From: Bradyrhizobium cajani
GTDB lineage: Bacteria > Pseudomonadota > Alphaproteobacteria > Rhizobiales > Xanthobacteraceae
Length of the DNA: 64,000 bases
Assembly: GCF_009759665.1 (NCBI RefSeq)
Contig: NZ_WQNE01000001.1
Span: forward strand, 549,390-613,389
Direction: 5' to 3'
A program made the position numbers and the translations under genes. Shown here piece after piece: positions 35,095 through 44,125 of the stretch (within the stretch, counting starts at the first letter, position 1; every line of letters begins with the position of its first letter). A model generated the notes under the pieces. That model ran no database searches. It was not told the origin of the DNA and saw nothing but the letters and a program-made list of their open reading frames with translations.

Positions 35095-36503
35095 ACCGCA
35101 TCCACGGCTCGATTACGCTGATTGCCGCAGCACTCTTGAGCGCTGTAATCGGAATCATCCTGTTATGTGTGTTGACCCTGCAGTTCAGCTTTATGGGCGA
35201 CGACGGCACCTTTGCGCGCTACGACGCCGCGGCGGCCATCAAGGCTGCCATTGACCGCAATGAGCGCGGCGAGCTGATCATCAATGAACGGGGGACGAAA
35301 GCCGCCAAGGTGACGCCCACGCTTCTGGAATTCAAACGTGATTTTTCCGGCTTTTGGTATGCGGTCTCCGATGGTCGGAGCGTGATCCAGTACGGACCTG
35401 TGCCTGTGAGGGTTCTGGCAGGCTTGGCCGACGAGCGAAAAAAGGAGTCGTTCTCCGAATATGCAGCGAGCGACGGATCGATGCGCCTCTCGCGTTCGGC
35501 GATCGTTGACCAAACAGATGCCGGCGAGACTCTGATCGAGCTTGGCGGAGCCACCTATTCGCGGTGGCAAATGTTCAAGAGCACGTTCCAGGATATGACG
35601 TACGTGACCATTCCCATCATCGTCGTGCTCGTTGGCACAATTCTGGCCGCAATCCTGATTGTACCAACGCTGATCGCGCGGCCCGTGCGCCGCGTTGCCG
35701 CCGCGGCCGAACTGGTCGACGGAACGCGCGAGGGCGTCCGTTTGCCCGAGGGGAGCGCGCCGTTGGAGCTGATCCCGATGGTCAGCGCTTTCAATCGGGC
35801 GCTGGATCGCATCGACGCGACGACGTCCGCACAACGCCGTTTTCTCTCCAATGCGGCGCACGAGTTACGCACGCCGCTGGCGCGGGTACGGACACGGCTG
35901 GAGGGCGTCAGCGACAAAGCATTGAAGACGGCGCTCGTCTCCGACTTGCAGTCTCTGTCTTCGGTCATAACAATGCTGCTGCAGCTCGCGCGCCTCTCCT
36001 CGGCGCGTGCCGAGGAAGCGGAAGTTGATCTCGTCGCAACGGCAAAACGGATCGCCGCCGAACATGCGCCTGGTGCGCTGGACTCTGGCGTCGAGATCGA
36101 ATTCTCGGCACCGGGTGAGCCGGTCAGAACCTATGGGTCTGACCAGGCGATCGGGATCGCGCTCGCCAATATCGTTCGCAATTCGCTGCAGCATTCCCGA
36201 GAAGGTCAGCGGGTTTTGGTTGAGGTGGACTCGGCAGCGACAGTGCGCGTCATCGACCACGGTCCGGGAATCGCACCAGAAGACCGATCCGCGGTCCTTC
36301 AACCTTTCGTGCGCGCCCGCCAGGACGGTGAAGGCACGGGACTTGGTCTGGCCATTGTCGCGCAGGTGATGGCTTTGCACAAAGGTCTGGTGGCGATCGA
36401 AGATACGCCCGGCGGCGGCACCACGATCGTCCTGAGATTTCCACCAACTGAGACGCCGTCAATTCCGGCTCGCGACTGCGGACGCGAAAAGACGGCCGCC
36501 TGA
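35091..36503 (+). CDS. Sensor histidine kinase (QseC-like)
   Basis: A 470-residue membrane kinase. Transmembrane segments are at about 8-30 and 165-195 (IPIIVVLVGTILAAILIVPTLI). They flank a periplasmic domain of about 140 residues containing YAASDGSMRLS. A HAMP domain follows (ARPVRRVAAAAELVDGTREGVRLP), then the H box FLSNAAHELRTPLARVRTRL (His near residue 258). The ATPase motifs are NIVRNSLQHS, DHGPGIAPED and GTGLGLAIVAQV. It should phosphorylate RR3. The signal is unknown; QseC-like kinases sense membrane-active compounds or small molecules, and the adjacent pump would be a natural output. Confidence 0.92.
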   Translation: MNRIHGSITLIAAALLSAVIGIILLCVLTLQFSFMGDDGTFARYDAAAAIKAAIDRNERGELIINERGTKAAKVTPTLLEFKRDFSGFWYAVSDGRSVIQYGPVPVRVLAGLADERKKESFSEYAASDGSMRLSRSAIVDQTDAGETLIELGGATYSRWQMFKSTFQDMTYVTIPIIVVLVGTILAAILIVPTLIARPVRRVAAAAELVDGTREGVRLPEGSAPLELIPMVSAFNRALDRIDATTSAQRRFLSNAAHELRTPLARVRTRLEGVSDKALKTALVSDLQSLSSVITMLLQLARLSSARAEEAEVDLVATAKRIAAEHAPGALDSGVEIEFSAPGEPVRTYGSDQAIGIALANIVRNSLQHSREGQRVLVEVDSAATVRVIDHGPGIAPEDRSAVLQPFVRARQDGEGTGLGLAIVAQVMALHKGLVAIEDTPGGGTTIVLRFPPTETPSIPARDCGREKTAA

Positions 36504-36675
36504 TCTTACTCACGCTGACTTTGTCGATCGTGATTGCGTTACATTCCTGACGACAGGACAACGCCTCTGTGACTGTTGCAGCGAAAGCGCTCACAGGACC
36601 ACGTAATGCTATGGCAATGCTCCATGCCTAGCGTTCCCAGCGCGGCTAACGTCGCCTTCAAGAAGAGGAGTTCAC

Positions 36676-36996
36676 ATGAAGAAGCCAGTATTGATCGCAG
36701 CCGCGGCGGTGATCGTTGTCGCCTCGTTGTCGACATCACGTGCGCAGGCGGGCGATGGCGCAATCGCAGCGGGGATCATTGGCGGCCTCGCAGTCGGCGC
36801 GCTCGCCGGGAGCGCCGTCGCGAATTCGCATCGGGCCCCTGTCTATGTCTATGATGACACCCCGGTCTACCGGCCGCGGGTTCGCGTCTACAGGTATTAC
36901 GAGGCGCCTTATTATTCCGGCTACAGCTATGAGTCCGGCTATGGCTACTCTTCCGGATATCGCGACGGCTACAATGACGCAGCGTCGGACTGGTGA
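36676..36996 (+). CDS. Small exported Gly/Tyr-rich protein
   Basis: A 106-residue protein with a signal peptide (MKKPVLIAAAAVIVVASL, cut near RAQAG). A glycine-zipper-like stretch follows (GAIAAGIIGGLAVGALAGSA). The tail is rich in Tyr, Ser and Pro, with repeated YxSGY and YRDGYNDA units. A GAGGAG precedes the ATG by 7 bp. Similar small proteins are common in rhizobial genomes and have no established function; envelope association is inferred. A weak terminator hairpin lies about 70 bp downstream. Confidence 0.8.
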   Translation: MKKPVLIAAAAVIVVASLSTSRAQAGDGAIAAGIIGGLAVGALAGSAVANSHRAPVYVYDDTPVYRPRVRVYRYYEAPYYSGYSYESGYGYSSGYRDGYNDAASDW

Positions 36997-37380
36997 CCGC
37001 GACGGTGCCGCCGCGAAGGCGGACGGCGCCGTGAGCATCTGTTGCCAGGATCTCGCGATCGGCAAGCCCGTCAGTTCTTTCGAGCCTGACGGGCTTTCGA
37101 CGTGCAATAGGGGGACGTTCGCTCTACCACAATGGCAGAACCGATCGAAACCACCCGATATCAAGTCGATCGAACTGATTTAGCTGAAAACCGGCTCGAT
37201 TTCACTTCCCACAGATAGCACTGAGGTTCGCCGCAAGACGGGTTTGCAGATTCGCCCGAATTCGGCTGCTAACCGCGCGTGATGCCGCGGATGTTACCGG
37301 CCATGAAGGTGTGGCGGATTGCGAGCGCCTGGACCTGCTCTCACTTGACTGGTGATTGTAGGTCCATCGGAGGGATTGCC
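36997..37380. other. Intergenic region with a terminator hairpin only
   Basis: This 384-bp stretch between two small exported-protein genes contains a hairpin at 37064-37097 and GC-rich inverted repeats near 37005-37030. No gene-like frame or known repeat was recognised. Confidence 0.5.
37064..37097 (+). terminator. Possible rho-independent terminator
   Basis: AAGCCCGTCAG (37064-37074) and CTGACGGGCTT (37086-37096) form an 11-bp perfect stem followed by a short T run. It lies 67 bp after the Gly/Tyr-rich protein gene and would end its transcript. Confidence 0.5.
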
Positions 37381-37617
37381 ATGCGGTCAGGTCTGGTTCT
37401 GAGCCTTTTGATTTTTCTGTGTGCACCTGTCAGCGCTGCTATGGCAGCCCAGGTCCATCGGCAGCATGCAGCTGTTCATTCTACCCACCGTTCGACGACA
37501 GGGCCCGCTGCGGCTTGGGCCTATTCACCGGCACCGCCGGCCCGCGCTCGGCAGACTCCGCACTACGATGATCAACCAGAACCGGGTCATAATCCGTATG
37601 CGGGATGGGGTGGTTAG
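37381..37617 (+). CDS. Small exported Pro/His-rich protein
   Basis: A 78-residue protein. ATG 37381 follows a GGAGGG at a good distance. The first 23 residues are a signal peptide (SGLVLSLLIFLCAPVSAAMA). The mature 55 residues are rich in His, Pro, Ala and Tyr (QVHRQHAAVHS, PHYDDQPEPGHNPYAGWGG), with no recognised domain. Such short histidine-rich exported proteins may bind metals, but this is speculation. Beyond its stop the sequence runs into a tRNA-like fragment. Confidence 0.65.
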   Translation: MRSGLVLSLLIFLCAPVSAAMAAQVHRQHAAVHSTHRSTTGPAAAWAYSPAPPARARQTPHYDDQPEPGHNPYAGWGG

Positions 37618-37710
37618 CACCGGCGTCATTGCCGCTGCACAGCCGCCACCCGCCATATTTCGGATGCTCCTTGCCGATCCGCGCCGACACCGGCCTGCCG
37701 CTTTCCGCGC

Positions 37711-37747
37711 GCCGCTCATAACGGTCTAGTTGCAGGTTCGAGTCCTG
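37711..37747 (+). pseudogene. tRNA-Met-like fragment (anticodon arm to T arm)
   Basis: The sequence folds as an anticodon arm with loop CTCATAA (anticodon CAT) closed by GCCG/CGGT, then a variable region and a T arm with stem CAGG/CCTG and loop TTCGAGT. The acceptor and D arms are missing, and the next bases do not continue a tRNA. It looks like a leftover half-site from integration or deletion at an elongator tRNA-Met gene. Confidence 0.6.
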
Positions 37748-37761
37748 ATAATTGCCGAGGG

Positions 37762-38436
37762 CTATTCAACAGGCTGGCCCACGCGCCATCCCATCTCCCA
37801 GAAGTCCGCCTCGAGTCGGGTGGCTTCCTTGAAGATCGCAATCAGCTCTGCCTCGCGGGCCGGCGTGGCGTAGAGATTGGCGAGATGCTCCAGGTGCGCC
37901 CGTGCTTTCGTCGCGACCTCCTGGTATGGGACACCAGCGTACTCGGCGATCCAAAAGTGATAGGGGTTTTTCGCAGCGTTCGCATCGGGGTGCGAGGCGA
38001 GCCGCGTTGCGATCTCCGCGTAGCCGATCACGCAGGGGGCAAGTGCCACCTTGAGTGCCAGCAGATCACCGCGCATTCCCGCGTCGAGCACGTAGCGTGT
38101 GTAGGCCAGCATCTCGACGGCGGGAGAGGTTTGCTCAAGGTCGCTCGCGGAAAGACCCCAACCGGCACAGAGCTTCACATGCAGGTTCATCTCTACGTCA
38201 AGAATAGCCGAGAGGCCGGCCGCCGCTTCACGCATGTCGGCAAGTTTGGGCGACTTGTAGACCAAGAGCGCGTAAGCGCGAGCAAACTCGACAAGGAATA
38301 GATAGTCTTGAGCAAGGTAGTGACGAAACGCCGCTTCGGGAAGCGAGCCGTCCGCCAGCCCGTTCGTGAAGGGATGCTCTGTATAGTCCCGCCACTCGCC
38401 GGATGCTTCTATCTTTAGACGCTCGAAGAAACCCAC
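37762..38436 (-). CDS. tenA: TenA family thiaminase / aminopyrimidine aminohydrolase
   Basis: A 224-residue all-helical TenA protein. Landmarks are HPFTNGLADGSLPEAAFRHYLAQDYLFLVEFARAYA near the N-terminus, the active-site cysteine region LAPCVIGYAEI, YHFWIAEYAG, and the C-terminal EADFWEMGW with the conserved Glu. Class-I TenA hydrolyses aminomethyl- or formylamino-pyrimidine to recover the HMP part of thiamine; a cysteine in the PCVIGY motif fits that class. No thiamine genes are adjacent. It lies between two tRNA fragments, in a region that looks rearranged. Confidence 0.92.
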   Translation of the reverse strand: MGFFERLKIEASGEWRDYTEHPFTNGLADGSLPEAAFRHYLAQDYLFLVEFARAYALLVYKSPKLADMREAAAGLSAILDVEMNLHVKLCAGWGLSASDLEQTSPAVEMLAYTRYVLDAGMRGDLLALKVALAPCVIGYAEIATRLASHPDANAAKNPYHFWIAEYAGVPYQEVATKARAHLEHLANLYATPAREAELIAIFKEATRLEADFWEMGWRVGQPVE

Positions 38437-39098
38437 GATTTATTTTTTTCCCGGCTTGCTTTCCCATGAACGTCTTTGGCTCGCTACCGATAACGTAGCG
38501 AACCGGGCGGGGGTTGATCACTACACGTCGCCGCGATCAGCCGGCACCGAAATCGCCTACCGTTGCTTGCTCGGATTGTCGACACCGACCCGCGTTCTCT
38601 CGTTATCACCAACAGAAAGTACATGCCCTATCCCGATCCCCAGCGTGGAGGCCGCGCCGACAACGGTATGCGTTGTGGGCTTATGGTGCGCCCGGAGGCT
38701 TCACCGAGGCGCCGACAGCGATCTGACCGACGCTGAGCTGCGTGCCGCAGGCCGACACTGGTCATCGCGGCAGTTTGCCGACCTATGCAAAGCGTACGCG
38801 GAAACAGCTAATTTCGGGCACGAAGAAACGGCAAGAGGAAAGAACAAAGGCAGCCGGTTTGTCGGAATGGCCTTCGGCAGCTTGTCGGAATGACAACCGC
38901 GAGAAACCCCTAAGCTATTGAAAAGCTTGGTGGGCGCACCAGGGCTCGAACCTGGGACCCGCTGATTAAGAGTCAGCTACGGGTTGAGAACAATCAATGA
39001 CTTGCCGGTCGCACCACCGTGCTTATCCCGCCGGAGACGAGCATTCGTCGCACGATCATCGTACGCGCTGGTAGATATTCGCCGGGCTCATGCCAAGT
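38437..39098. other. Gene-poor region at the left edge of the putative island
   Basis: This 662-bp stretch has no convincing gene. A plus-strand frame of 145 codons (38456-38893) is open, but its start lacks a ribosome-binding site and no family was recognised; it may be decayed sequence. The 51-nt tRNA-Lys duplicate lies at 38928-38978. Confidence 0.5.
38928..38978 (-). repeat. 51-nt duplicate of the tRNA-Lys 3' part (attachment-site-like)
   Basis: Identical over 51 nt to 45231-45281, the part of the intact tRNA-Lys gene from the anticodon stem to the encoded CCA end, and in the same orientation. The upstream half of the tRNA is absent. Tyrosine-recombinase elements typically use tRNA 3' ends as attachment sites and leave such partial copies at the far end. 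Confidence 0.85.
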
Positions 39099-42000
39099 TC
39101 ATTCGGCAGCCAATGCTGGTCGCAATTCCGGCTTCTCGCGCGAAACCTCGTGCATATCATCTGCGGTCGGCTTGATCCGAAACCACGCGGCATAAAGCGC
39201 AGGAAGGAACAGCAGAATGAGGACCGTTCCGACCGCGGTGCCACCGATCAGCGTATAGGCCATCGATCCCCAGAAGACGGAATGCGTGAGGGGAATGAAA
39301 GCCAGCACCGCAGCCAATGCGGTGAGGATCACGGGCCTCGTGCGTTGTACGGTGGCCTCGATGACGGCGTGATATTCATCAAGGCCGGCGGCAAGGTTCT
39401 CCTTGATCTGGTCGGTCAAGATTAGAGTGTTGCGCATCAGGATGCCCGCCAGTCCTATCAGGCCCAGAATGGCGTTGAATCCGAAGGGCTGGTGGAAGGT
39501 CAGCAACGTCGGCACGACGCCGACGAGGCCAAGTGGTCCGGTCAACACGACCATGGCCATCATCGAGAAGGACCGCACCTGGAGCATGATGACGATCAGC
39601 ATTGCGGCAATCATGACTGGAAAGATCGTCGCCAACGCGTCGTTGGCTTTGGTTGCCTCCTCGATCGATCCGCCCAGCTCGATGCGATAACCGGCCGGAA
39701 GAGATGCGATCAGCGGCTGAAGGGCCGTCTTGATGTCCTTGGAGACCTCCGGAGGCTGGGTCGCCTCATTAATGTCCGAGCGAATCGTGACGACCGGAGT
39801 GCGATCGCGGCGCTTCATGATCGGCTCTTCAAGCTGGACTTCCGAATGACCGACCTGGTCGAGCGGAATGGCGCGGCCGTCCCGGCTCATCAATGAGAAA
39901 TCCGCGAGACGCGACGGATCCAGCCGTTCGCCGCCGGCGCTGCGCGCCACGATGGGAACATTGCGGATGTCCTCGCGGACCTGCGTCACGGTGATGCCCG
40001 TGAGCAGGAACTGGAGTTGCCGGCCCACCTCCGCCGGCGAAAGGCCGATGAGGTTCAGTCGGTCCTGATCCGGAATGAAGCGGAGCACGGGCGTGCGATT
40101 ACCCCAATCGCGATTCGCCTGGCGCGCATCGGGAACGCCACGCATGATACCGAGCGCTTTTTCAGAGATGGCGTACAATTCCGCGGGATCAGGACCCATG
40201 ACCCGAAACTCGACCGGGAATGGCGTGTAGGGTCCGAACACAAGCTGCGTGACGCGCACATTGGCCTCAGGCGCAAGCCCCTGTGATACCGCCTGTCGGA
40301 GCCGGTGCTTCAATTCCTCGCGCGCTTCCGCATCCGGCGTCAGCACGACGATCTTGGCGAAGGCCGGGTCAGGCAGTTCCGGCGCCATCGCGAAGAAGAA
40401 GCGGGGAGCGCCCTGTCCGACATAGCTCGTGACGATCTTGGCCTCCGACTGACCGTCCAGCCAGCGTTCGAGCTTTGCGACGGTGGCAGTCGTCGTCTCG
40501 ATGCTGGTGCCTTCCGGCAGACGAACCTCCACCAGCACTTCCGGGCGGTCGGAGGTCGGGAAGAACTGCTGCTTGACGCCACCCATGCCGGCGACGGAAA
40601 GCGCGAAAGCGATGGCGACGATGCCGCAGGTCACGAACTTGTGGCGCACGGCGAAGGTAATGAGCGCGCGCAGGCGCCGATAGTTTGGCGTACCGTAAAT
40701 CGCGTGGTGACCGCCTTCGATCGGCTTGATCGCGGGCAGCATCTTGACGCCGAGATAGGGCGTGAAGACCACCGCGACGATCCAGGAGACGATGAGAGCG
40801 AATCCCACGACCCAGAAGATGTTGCCGGCGTATTCGCCGGCGGTCGAGCGCGCGAAGCCCACGGGCAGGAAGCCTGCGATCGTCACGAGTGTTCCCGACA
40901 GCATCGGTGCCGCAGTGTGGCTCCACGCATAGGCTGCCGCTGAGATGCGGTCCATGCCCTCTTCCATCTTCACCACCATCACCTCGATCGCGATGATGGC
41001 GTCGTCCACGAGAAGGCCAAGCGCCAGGATGAGGGCGCCGAGCGTGATACGGTCGAAGAACCGGCCGGTCTCCAGCATGATCAGGAACACGACAGCGAGC
41101 GTCAGAGGGACGGCAGCCGCGACGACGATGCCGACGCGCCAGCCCAGGCTGAGCAGGCTCACCAGCAGCACCACACCGAGCGCCATCGCAAACTTCATCA
41201 TGAATTCGTCGACCGCCGAGGTGATGTTGACGGCCTGATCGCTGACCTTGGCCAGGGTCATCCCGAGCGGCAGTGTCCGGGAGATCGCTGCGGACCTCTC
41301 CTCCAGCGCCTTGCCGAGCGCGAGACCATTCCAGCCCTCCTGCATGACCGCCGCGAGCATGATGGTGGGCTCGCCCTGGTGCCGGATGAGGTAGGTGGGC
41401 GGATCCTCGTAACCGCGACGGACTTTGGCGATGTCAGAGAGTTTCAGCGTGCGCCCGGCAGCGACGATCGGTGTGTCGGCGATCGCCTGGACGCTGTCAT
41501 AGGCCCCCTCGACCCGGATGAAAACCTGCGGCCCCTTGGTGTCGATCGAGCCTGCCGGTGTCATCGTGTTCTGCCGCTGCAAGGCGGCAACGATATCCGT
41601 TGCCGACACACCGAGGGTTGCCAGCTTGGGATAGGAAAACTCGACGAAGATCTGCTCGGGACGTTCGCCGAGGATGTTGATCTTCTTGACGCCTGATACG
41701 TGCAGGAGGTCCTGACGGATGACCTCGGCTTGCCTGGCGAGCTCCCGCATCGGCATGCCCTTGGCCTTGAGCGCATAGAGGGCGAAGCTCACGTCCGAAT
41801 ATTCGTCATTGACGAAGGGGCCGAGCACACCGGACGGCAGCTTGCGCGCTTCATCCCCGAGCTTCTTGCGGGCCTGGTAGAACTCCTCCTGCACGAGGGA
41901 TGGTGGTGTGCTGTCCTTCAGCGTAACGGTCATGTAGGCATAACCCGGCCGTGTAGTCGTCTCCACCCGGTCGTACCAGGTCAGCTCCTGAATCCGCTTC

Positions 42001-42209
42001 TCCAGGGGTTCGGCGACCTGGTCCTGCATCTCGCGTGCCGTCGCACCCGGCCACACGGTCGTGACCGTCAGGGTCTTGATGGTGAAGGAGGGATCCTCGG
42101 CCCGTCCGAGCATGAGGAAGGCGTAGGCGCCTGCGGCCGCCAGCAAAAGCAAGAAGAACAGCGTTGCGGCCCGTTCACGGACTGCGATCGCGGAGAGATT
42201 GAATCTCAT
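39099..42209 (-). CDS. RND family efflux permease (island cargo)
   Basis: A 1036-residue RND transporter with a 12-helix layout. It begins FNLSAIAVRERAATLFFLLLLAAAG, has GLLVDDAIIAIEVMV with the helix-4 aspartates, KQQFFPTSDRPEVLVEVRLPEGTS at the start of the second half, and a C-terminal LTALAAVLAFIPLTHSVFWGSMAYTLIGGT. It is distinct from the two other RND pumps here and closer to the branch lacking the HAE-1 ASGASAASQN signature. Its start overlaps the adaptor stop by one base. Expression is probably controlled by the divergent TetR protein. No outer-membrane factor is encoded nearby. Confidence 0.92.
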   Translation of the reverse strand: MRFNLSAIAVRERAATLFFLLLLAAAGAYAFLMLGRAEDPSFTIKTLTVTTVWPGATAREMQDQVAEPLEKRIQELTWYDRVETTTRPGYAYMTVTLKDSTPPSLVQEEFYQARKKLGDEARKLPSGVLGPFVNDEYSDVSFALYALKAKGMPMRELARQAEVIRQDLLHVSGVKKINILGERPEQIFVEFSYPKLATLGVSATDIVAALQRQNTMTPAGSIDTKGPQVFIRVEGAYDSVQAIADTPIVAAGRTLKLSDIAKVRRGYEDPPTYLIRHQGEPTIMLAAVMQEGWNGLALGKALEERSAAISRTLPLGMTLAKVSDQAVNITSAVDEFMMKFAMALGVVLLVSLLSLGWRVGIVVAAAVPLTLAVVFLIMLETGRFFDRITLGALILALGLLVDDAIIAIEVMVVKMEEGMDRISAAAYAWSHTAAPMLSGTLVTIAGFLPVGFARSTAGEYAGNIFWVVGFALIVSWIVAVVFTPYLGVKMLPAIKPIEGGHHAIYGTPNYRRLRALITFAVRHKFVTCGIVAIAFALSVAGMGGVKQQFFPTSDRPEVLVEVRLPEGTSIETTTATVAKLERWLDGQSEAKIVTSYVGQGAPRFFFAMAPELPDPAFAKIVVLTPDAEAREELKHRLRQAVSQGLAPEANVRVTQLVFGPYTPFPVEFRVMGPDPAELYAISEKALGIMRGVPDARQANRDWGNRTPVLRFIPDQDRLNLIGLSPAEVGRQLQFLLTGITVTQVREDIRNVPIVARSAGGERLDPSRLADFSLMSRDGRAIPLDQVGHSEVQLEEPIMKRRDRTPVVTIRSDINEATQPPEVSKDIKTALQPLIASLPAGYRIELGGSIEEATKANDALATIFPVMIAAMLIVIMLQVRSFSMMAMVVLTGPLGLVGVVPTLLTFHQPFGFNAILGLIGLAGILMRNTLILTDQIKENLAAGLDEYHAVIEATVQRTRPVILTALAAVLAFIPLTHSVFWGSMAYTLIGGTAVGTVLILLFLPALYAAWFRIKPTADDMHEVSREKPELRPALAAE

Positions 42210-43309
42210 CAGTTGCCCCTGTCTTGAGAGGCTGTTCTGACGTGAGCGCCCTCCTGCAAGAGGTGTGCGCCCAGCGAGACAACCCGATCACCTGAGCTCA
42301 GCCCGGAGATAACGGCATTTTCGCTGGTCACACGCACAAGCTTGATGGGCTGAAAGTGTACGGCCGAGGTGCCGCTGTCGAAGACCCACACACCGGTCTT
42401 TCTGCCGTCATCGAGCACCGCTCCCAGCGGCACCTGGACTTCCGGCAGAGTCCCCTGGCTCGCAAGCCGAATGGTGACCGTCGCGCCAAGCGGTGCCGCC
42501 GCGGCCTCACCGTCGAGCACATAGCGGGCCTCGTAAGTACGGGTCTGGATATCGGCGGAATCCGACAACTGCCGGAGATGCGCAGCAAAGCGCCCATCGC
42601 TCCCATACAGGCTCGCCTCAGCGAGCGAACCAATCGTCGGCCGGATTGTTTCGGGAAGCGCCACCACAGCTTCACGAGGACCGGACTGTGCCAGCCGAAC
42701 GACCGTTTGGCCGGCGGAGACCACTTGTCCCGGCTCGCCAAGTGTTTGGGTGACCGTTCCGTCCGCATCCGCCACCAAGACGGAGTATGTCGCCTGGTTC
42801 TCGGCGACCCCGGCTTCGGCTTCGGCCGCGGCGAGCTGCGCTTTGGCGGTGTCCGACGCGGCCTTCGCCTGTTCGTAGCGCTGTTTGGAAGTCCATCCGT
42901 CGTTGACCAGGTTGGCGTATCGCCGCTCATCCGCATCCGTCTGAATGACAGTTGCGCGCGCTGCGGCAACGGCGTTGCGCTTCGCCGTGAGCGCAAGGCG
43001 GAGATCGGTTTCATCGATCCGCATGAGCGGCTGCCCGGCTTTGACCTGCTCACCGACATTCACGCGCCGTTCGACGATCTTCCCGGCGACGCGAAAGCCG
43101 AGATTGCTTTCCACCCTGGCGCCGATGGTCCCGGTGAAACCGCGTTCAGATCCGCCGACTCGCGCGGCCGTCACCAGACGGACCGTCGGGGGCTCCTGCC
43201 TCGGGTCGCTGACCGCAGAGGCTTCATGGGCGGGAATCGCAAGAGCAACGAAGGTCGCCACCCCCGCCGGCACCAAAATACCGGCCAGCACCGCAATACC
43301 CCTCTTCAT
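42209..43309 (-). CDS. RND efflux membrane fusion protein (island cargo)
   Basis: A 366-residue adaptor. ATG 43309 follows GAGGAG at the right distance and gives MKRGIAVLAGILVPAGVATFVALA as signal/anchor; the frame open to 43357 would add 16 residues over the operator. The lipoyl halves are SNLGFRVAGKIVERRVNVGEQVKAGQ and VADADGTVTQTLGEPGQVV, with a coiled coil between (ATVIQTDADERRYANLVN to KAQLAAAEAEAG). It is paired with the permease at 39099-42209 by a one-base overlap. Confidence 0.9.
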   Translation of the reverse strand: MKRGIAVLAGILVPAGVATFVALAIPAHEASAVSDPRQEPPTVRLVTAARVGGSERGFTGTIGARVESNLGFRVAGKIVERRVNVGEQVKAGQPLMRIDETDLRLALTAKRNAVAAARATVIQTDADERRYANLVNDGWTSKQRYEQAKAASDTAKAQLAAAEAEAGVAENQATYSVLVADADGTVTQTLGEPGQVVSAGQTVVRLAQSGPREAVVALPETIRPTIGSLAEASLYGSDGRFAAHLRQLSDSADIQTRTYEARYVLDGEAAAAPLGATVTIRLASQGTLPEVQVPLGAVLDDGRKTGVWVFDSGTSAVHFQPIKLVRVTSENAVISGLSSGDRVVSLGAHLLQEGAHVRTASQDRGN

Positions 43310-43341
43310 GACCCGTCTCCTCTGGACTTTAGATTGCATGT

Positions 43342-43379
43342 GACTTCTATAATCCATTTAGATGTCGATCGCAATCTAT
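43342..43379 (-). promoter_or_regulatory. TetR operator-like repeat A (efflux side)
   Basis: A 38-bp sequence on the minus strand, matching repeat B (43451-43488) at 32 of 38 positions in inverted orientation. Shared ends are ATAGATTGCG and TATAGAAGTC. It starts 33 bp upstream of the adaptor ATG, where a bound repressor would block transcription of the pump operon. Another partial copy of AGATTGC...GACTTCTATA is visible just beside it. Confidence 0.65.
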
Positions 43380-43450
43380 TTTTGGATGCTAACGGGAACG
43401 TGATCCCAATGCCATTGCTCCAAACGCTGCAAATCCAGGCCCAAGGGTTG

Positions 43451-43488
43451 ATAGATTGCGTTCGAACTCTATATCGAATATAGAAGTC
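43451..43488 (+). promoter_or_regulatory. TetR operator-like repeat B (tetR side)
   Basis: The inverted partner of repeat A, 26 bp before the tetR start. It overlaps a nested dyad: GTTCGA (43460-43465) with TCGAAC (43487-43492), and CTATAT (43469-43474) with ATATAG (43478-43483), all centred on one axis. Such symmetry fits dimeric TetR binding and autoregulation. Confidence 0.68.
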
Positions 43489-43514
43489 GAACGAAATCCA
43501 AATGGAGATCCACG

Positions 43515-44093
43515 ATGCGAGTGAGTCGCACTCAGGCGGCCGAGAACCGCCAATCCGTGATCAATGTGGCCAGTCGCCTCTTCAGGGAGCGCGGCTTTGA
43601 CGGCATCGGCCTCAAGGATCTGATGAAGGGCGCCGGGCTAACCCAAGGGGCCTTCTACAAGCAGTTCGCATCAAAAGAGGATCTGGCTGTAGAGGCGTCC
43701 AAGCGCGCGTTGGAGAGCGCGTCCGGCCGATGGTCAGACGCGGCCGCGGCACATCCTGACGATCCACTCGGCGCGGTGATCGCGTTTTACCTCAGTGGCG
43801 ACCATCGCGGAGAAAAGATGGACGGCTGCCCGATCGTGGCACTCGGCGCAGATGCCGCCCGACAGGGCCCTGACGTGAAGGCGGAATTCGAAGCGGGAAT
43901 CAAAGCGCATCTCGACGTGCTCGGGCGCTTTATCGCCGGCACCGGCGACGAGGCCTCGCGCGGCAAGGCCATGGCCATTCTCGCAACGATGGTCGGCGCG
44001 GTGACGCTATCGCGCGTCGTCAACGACCCCGATCTTGCTCAGGCCCTTTTGAATGCCGCGGCCGAACAGGTTCGCGATGTCGCTGCCGCTTGA
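43515..44093 (+). CDS. TetR family transcriptional regulator
   Basis: A 192-residue regulator. The N-terminal helix-turn-helix spans about residues 10-60 (ENRQSVINVASRLFRERGFDGIGLKDLMKGAGLTQGAFYKQFASKEDL), typical of the AcrR-like TetR group. The C-terminal ligand domain includes KMDGCPIVALGADAA, with a cysteine-containing motif common in a TetR subgroup of small-molecule sensors. It is divergent from the RND operon and is followed by an alpha/beta hydrolase gene, 32 bp apart. It most likely represses the pump and itself through the paired 38-bp repeats. Confidence 0.93.
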   Translation: MRVSRTQAAENRQSVINVASRLFRERGFDGIGLKDLMKGAGLTQGAFYKQFASKEDLAVEASKRALESASGRWSDAAAAHPDDPLGAVIAFYLSGDHRGEKMDGCPIVALGADAARQGPDVKAEFEAGIKAHLDVLGRFIAGTGDEASRGKAMAILATMVGAVTLSRVVNDPDLAQALLNAAAEQVRDVAAA

Positions 44094-44125
44094 AAGCGTG
44101 CGCCCTCAAAGCACGGAGAGATCGA

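Noticed and set aside
38456..38893. 145-codon plus-strand frame at the island edge, considered as a decayed integrase
   Set aside because: No integrase catalytic residues (R...HxxR...Y) or ribosome-binding site could be seen; left as unexplained sequence.
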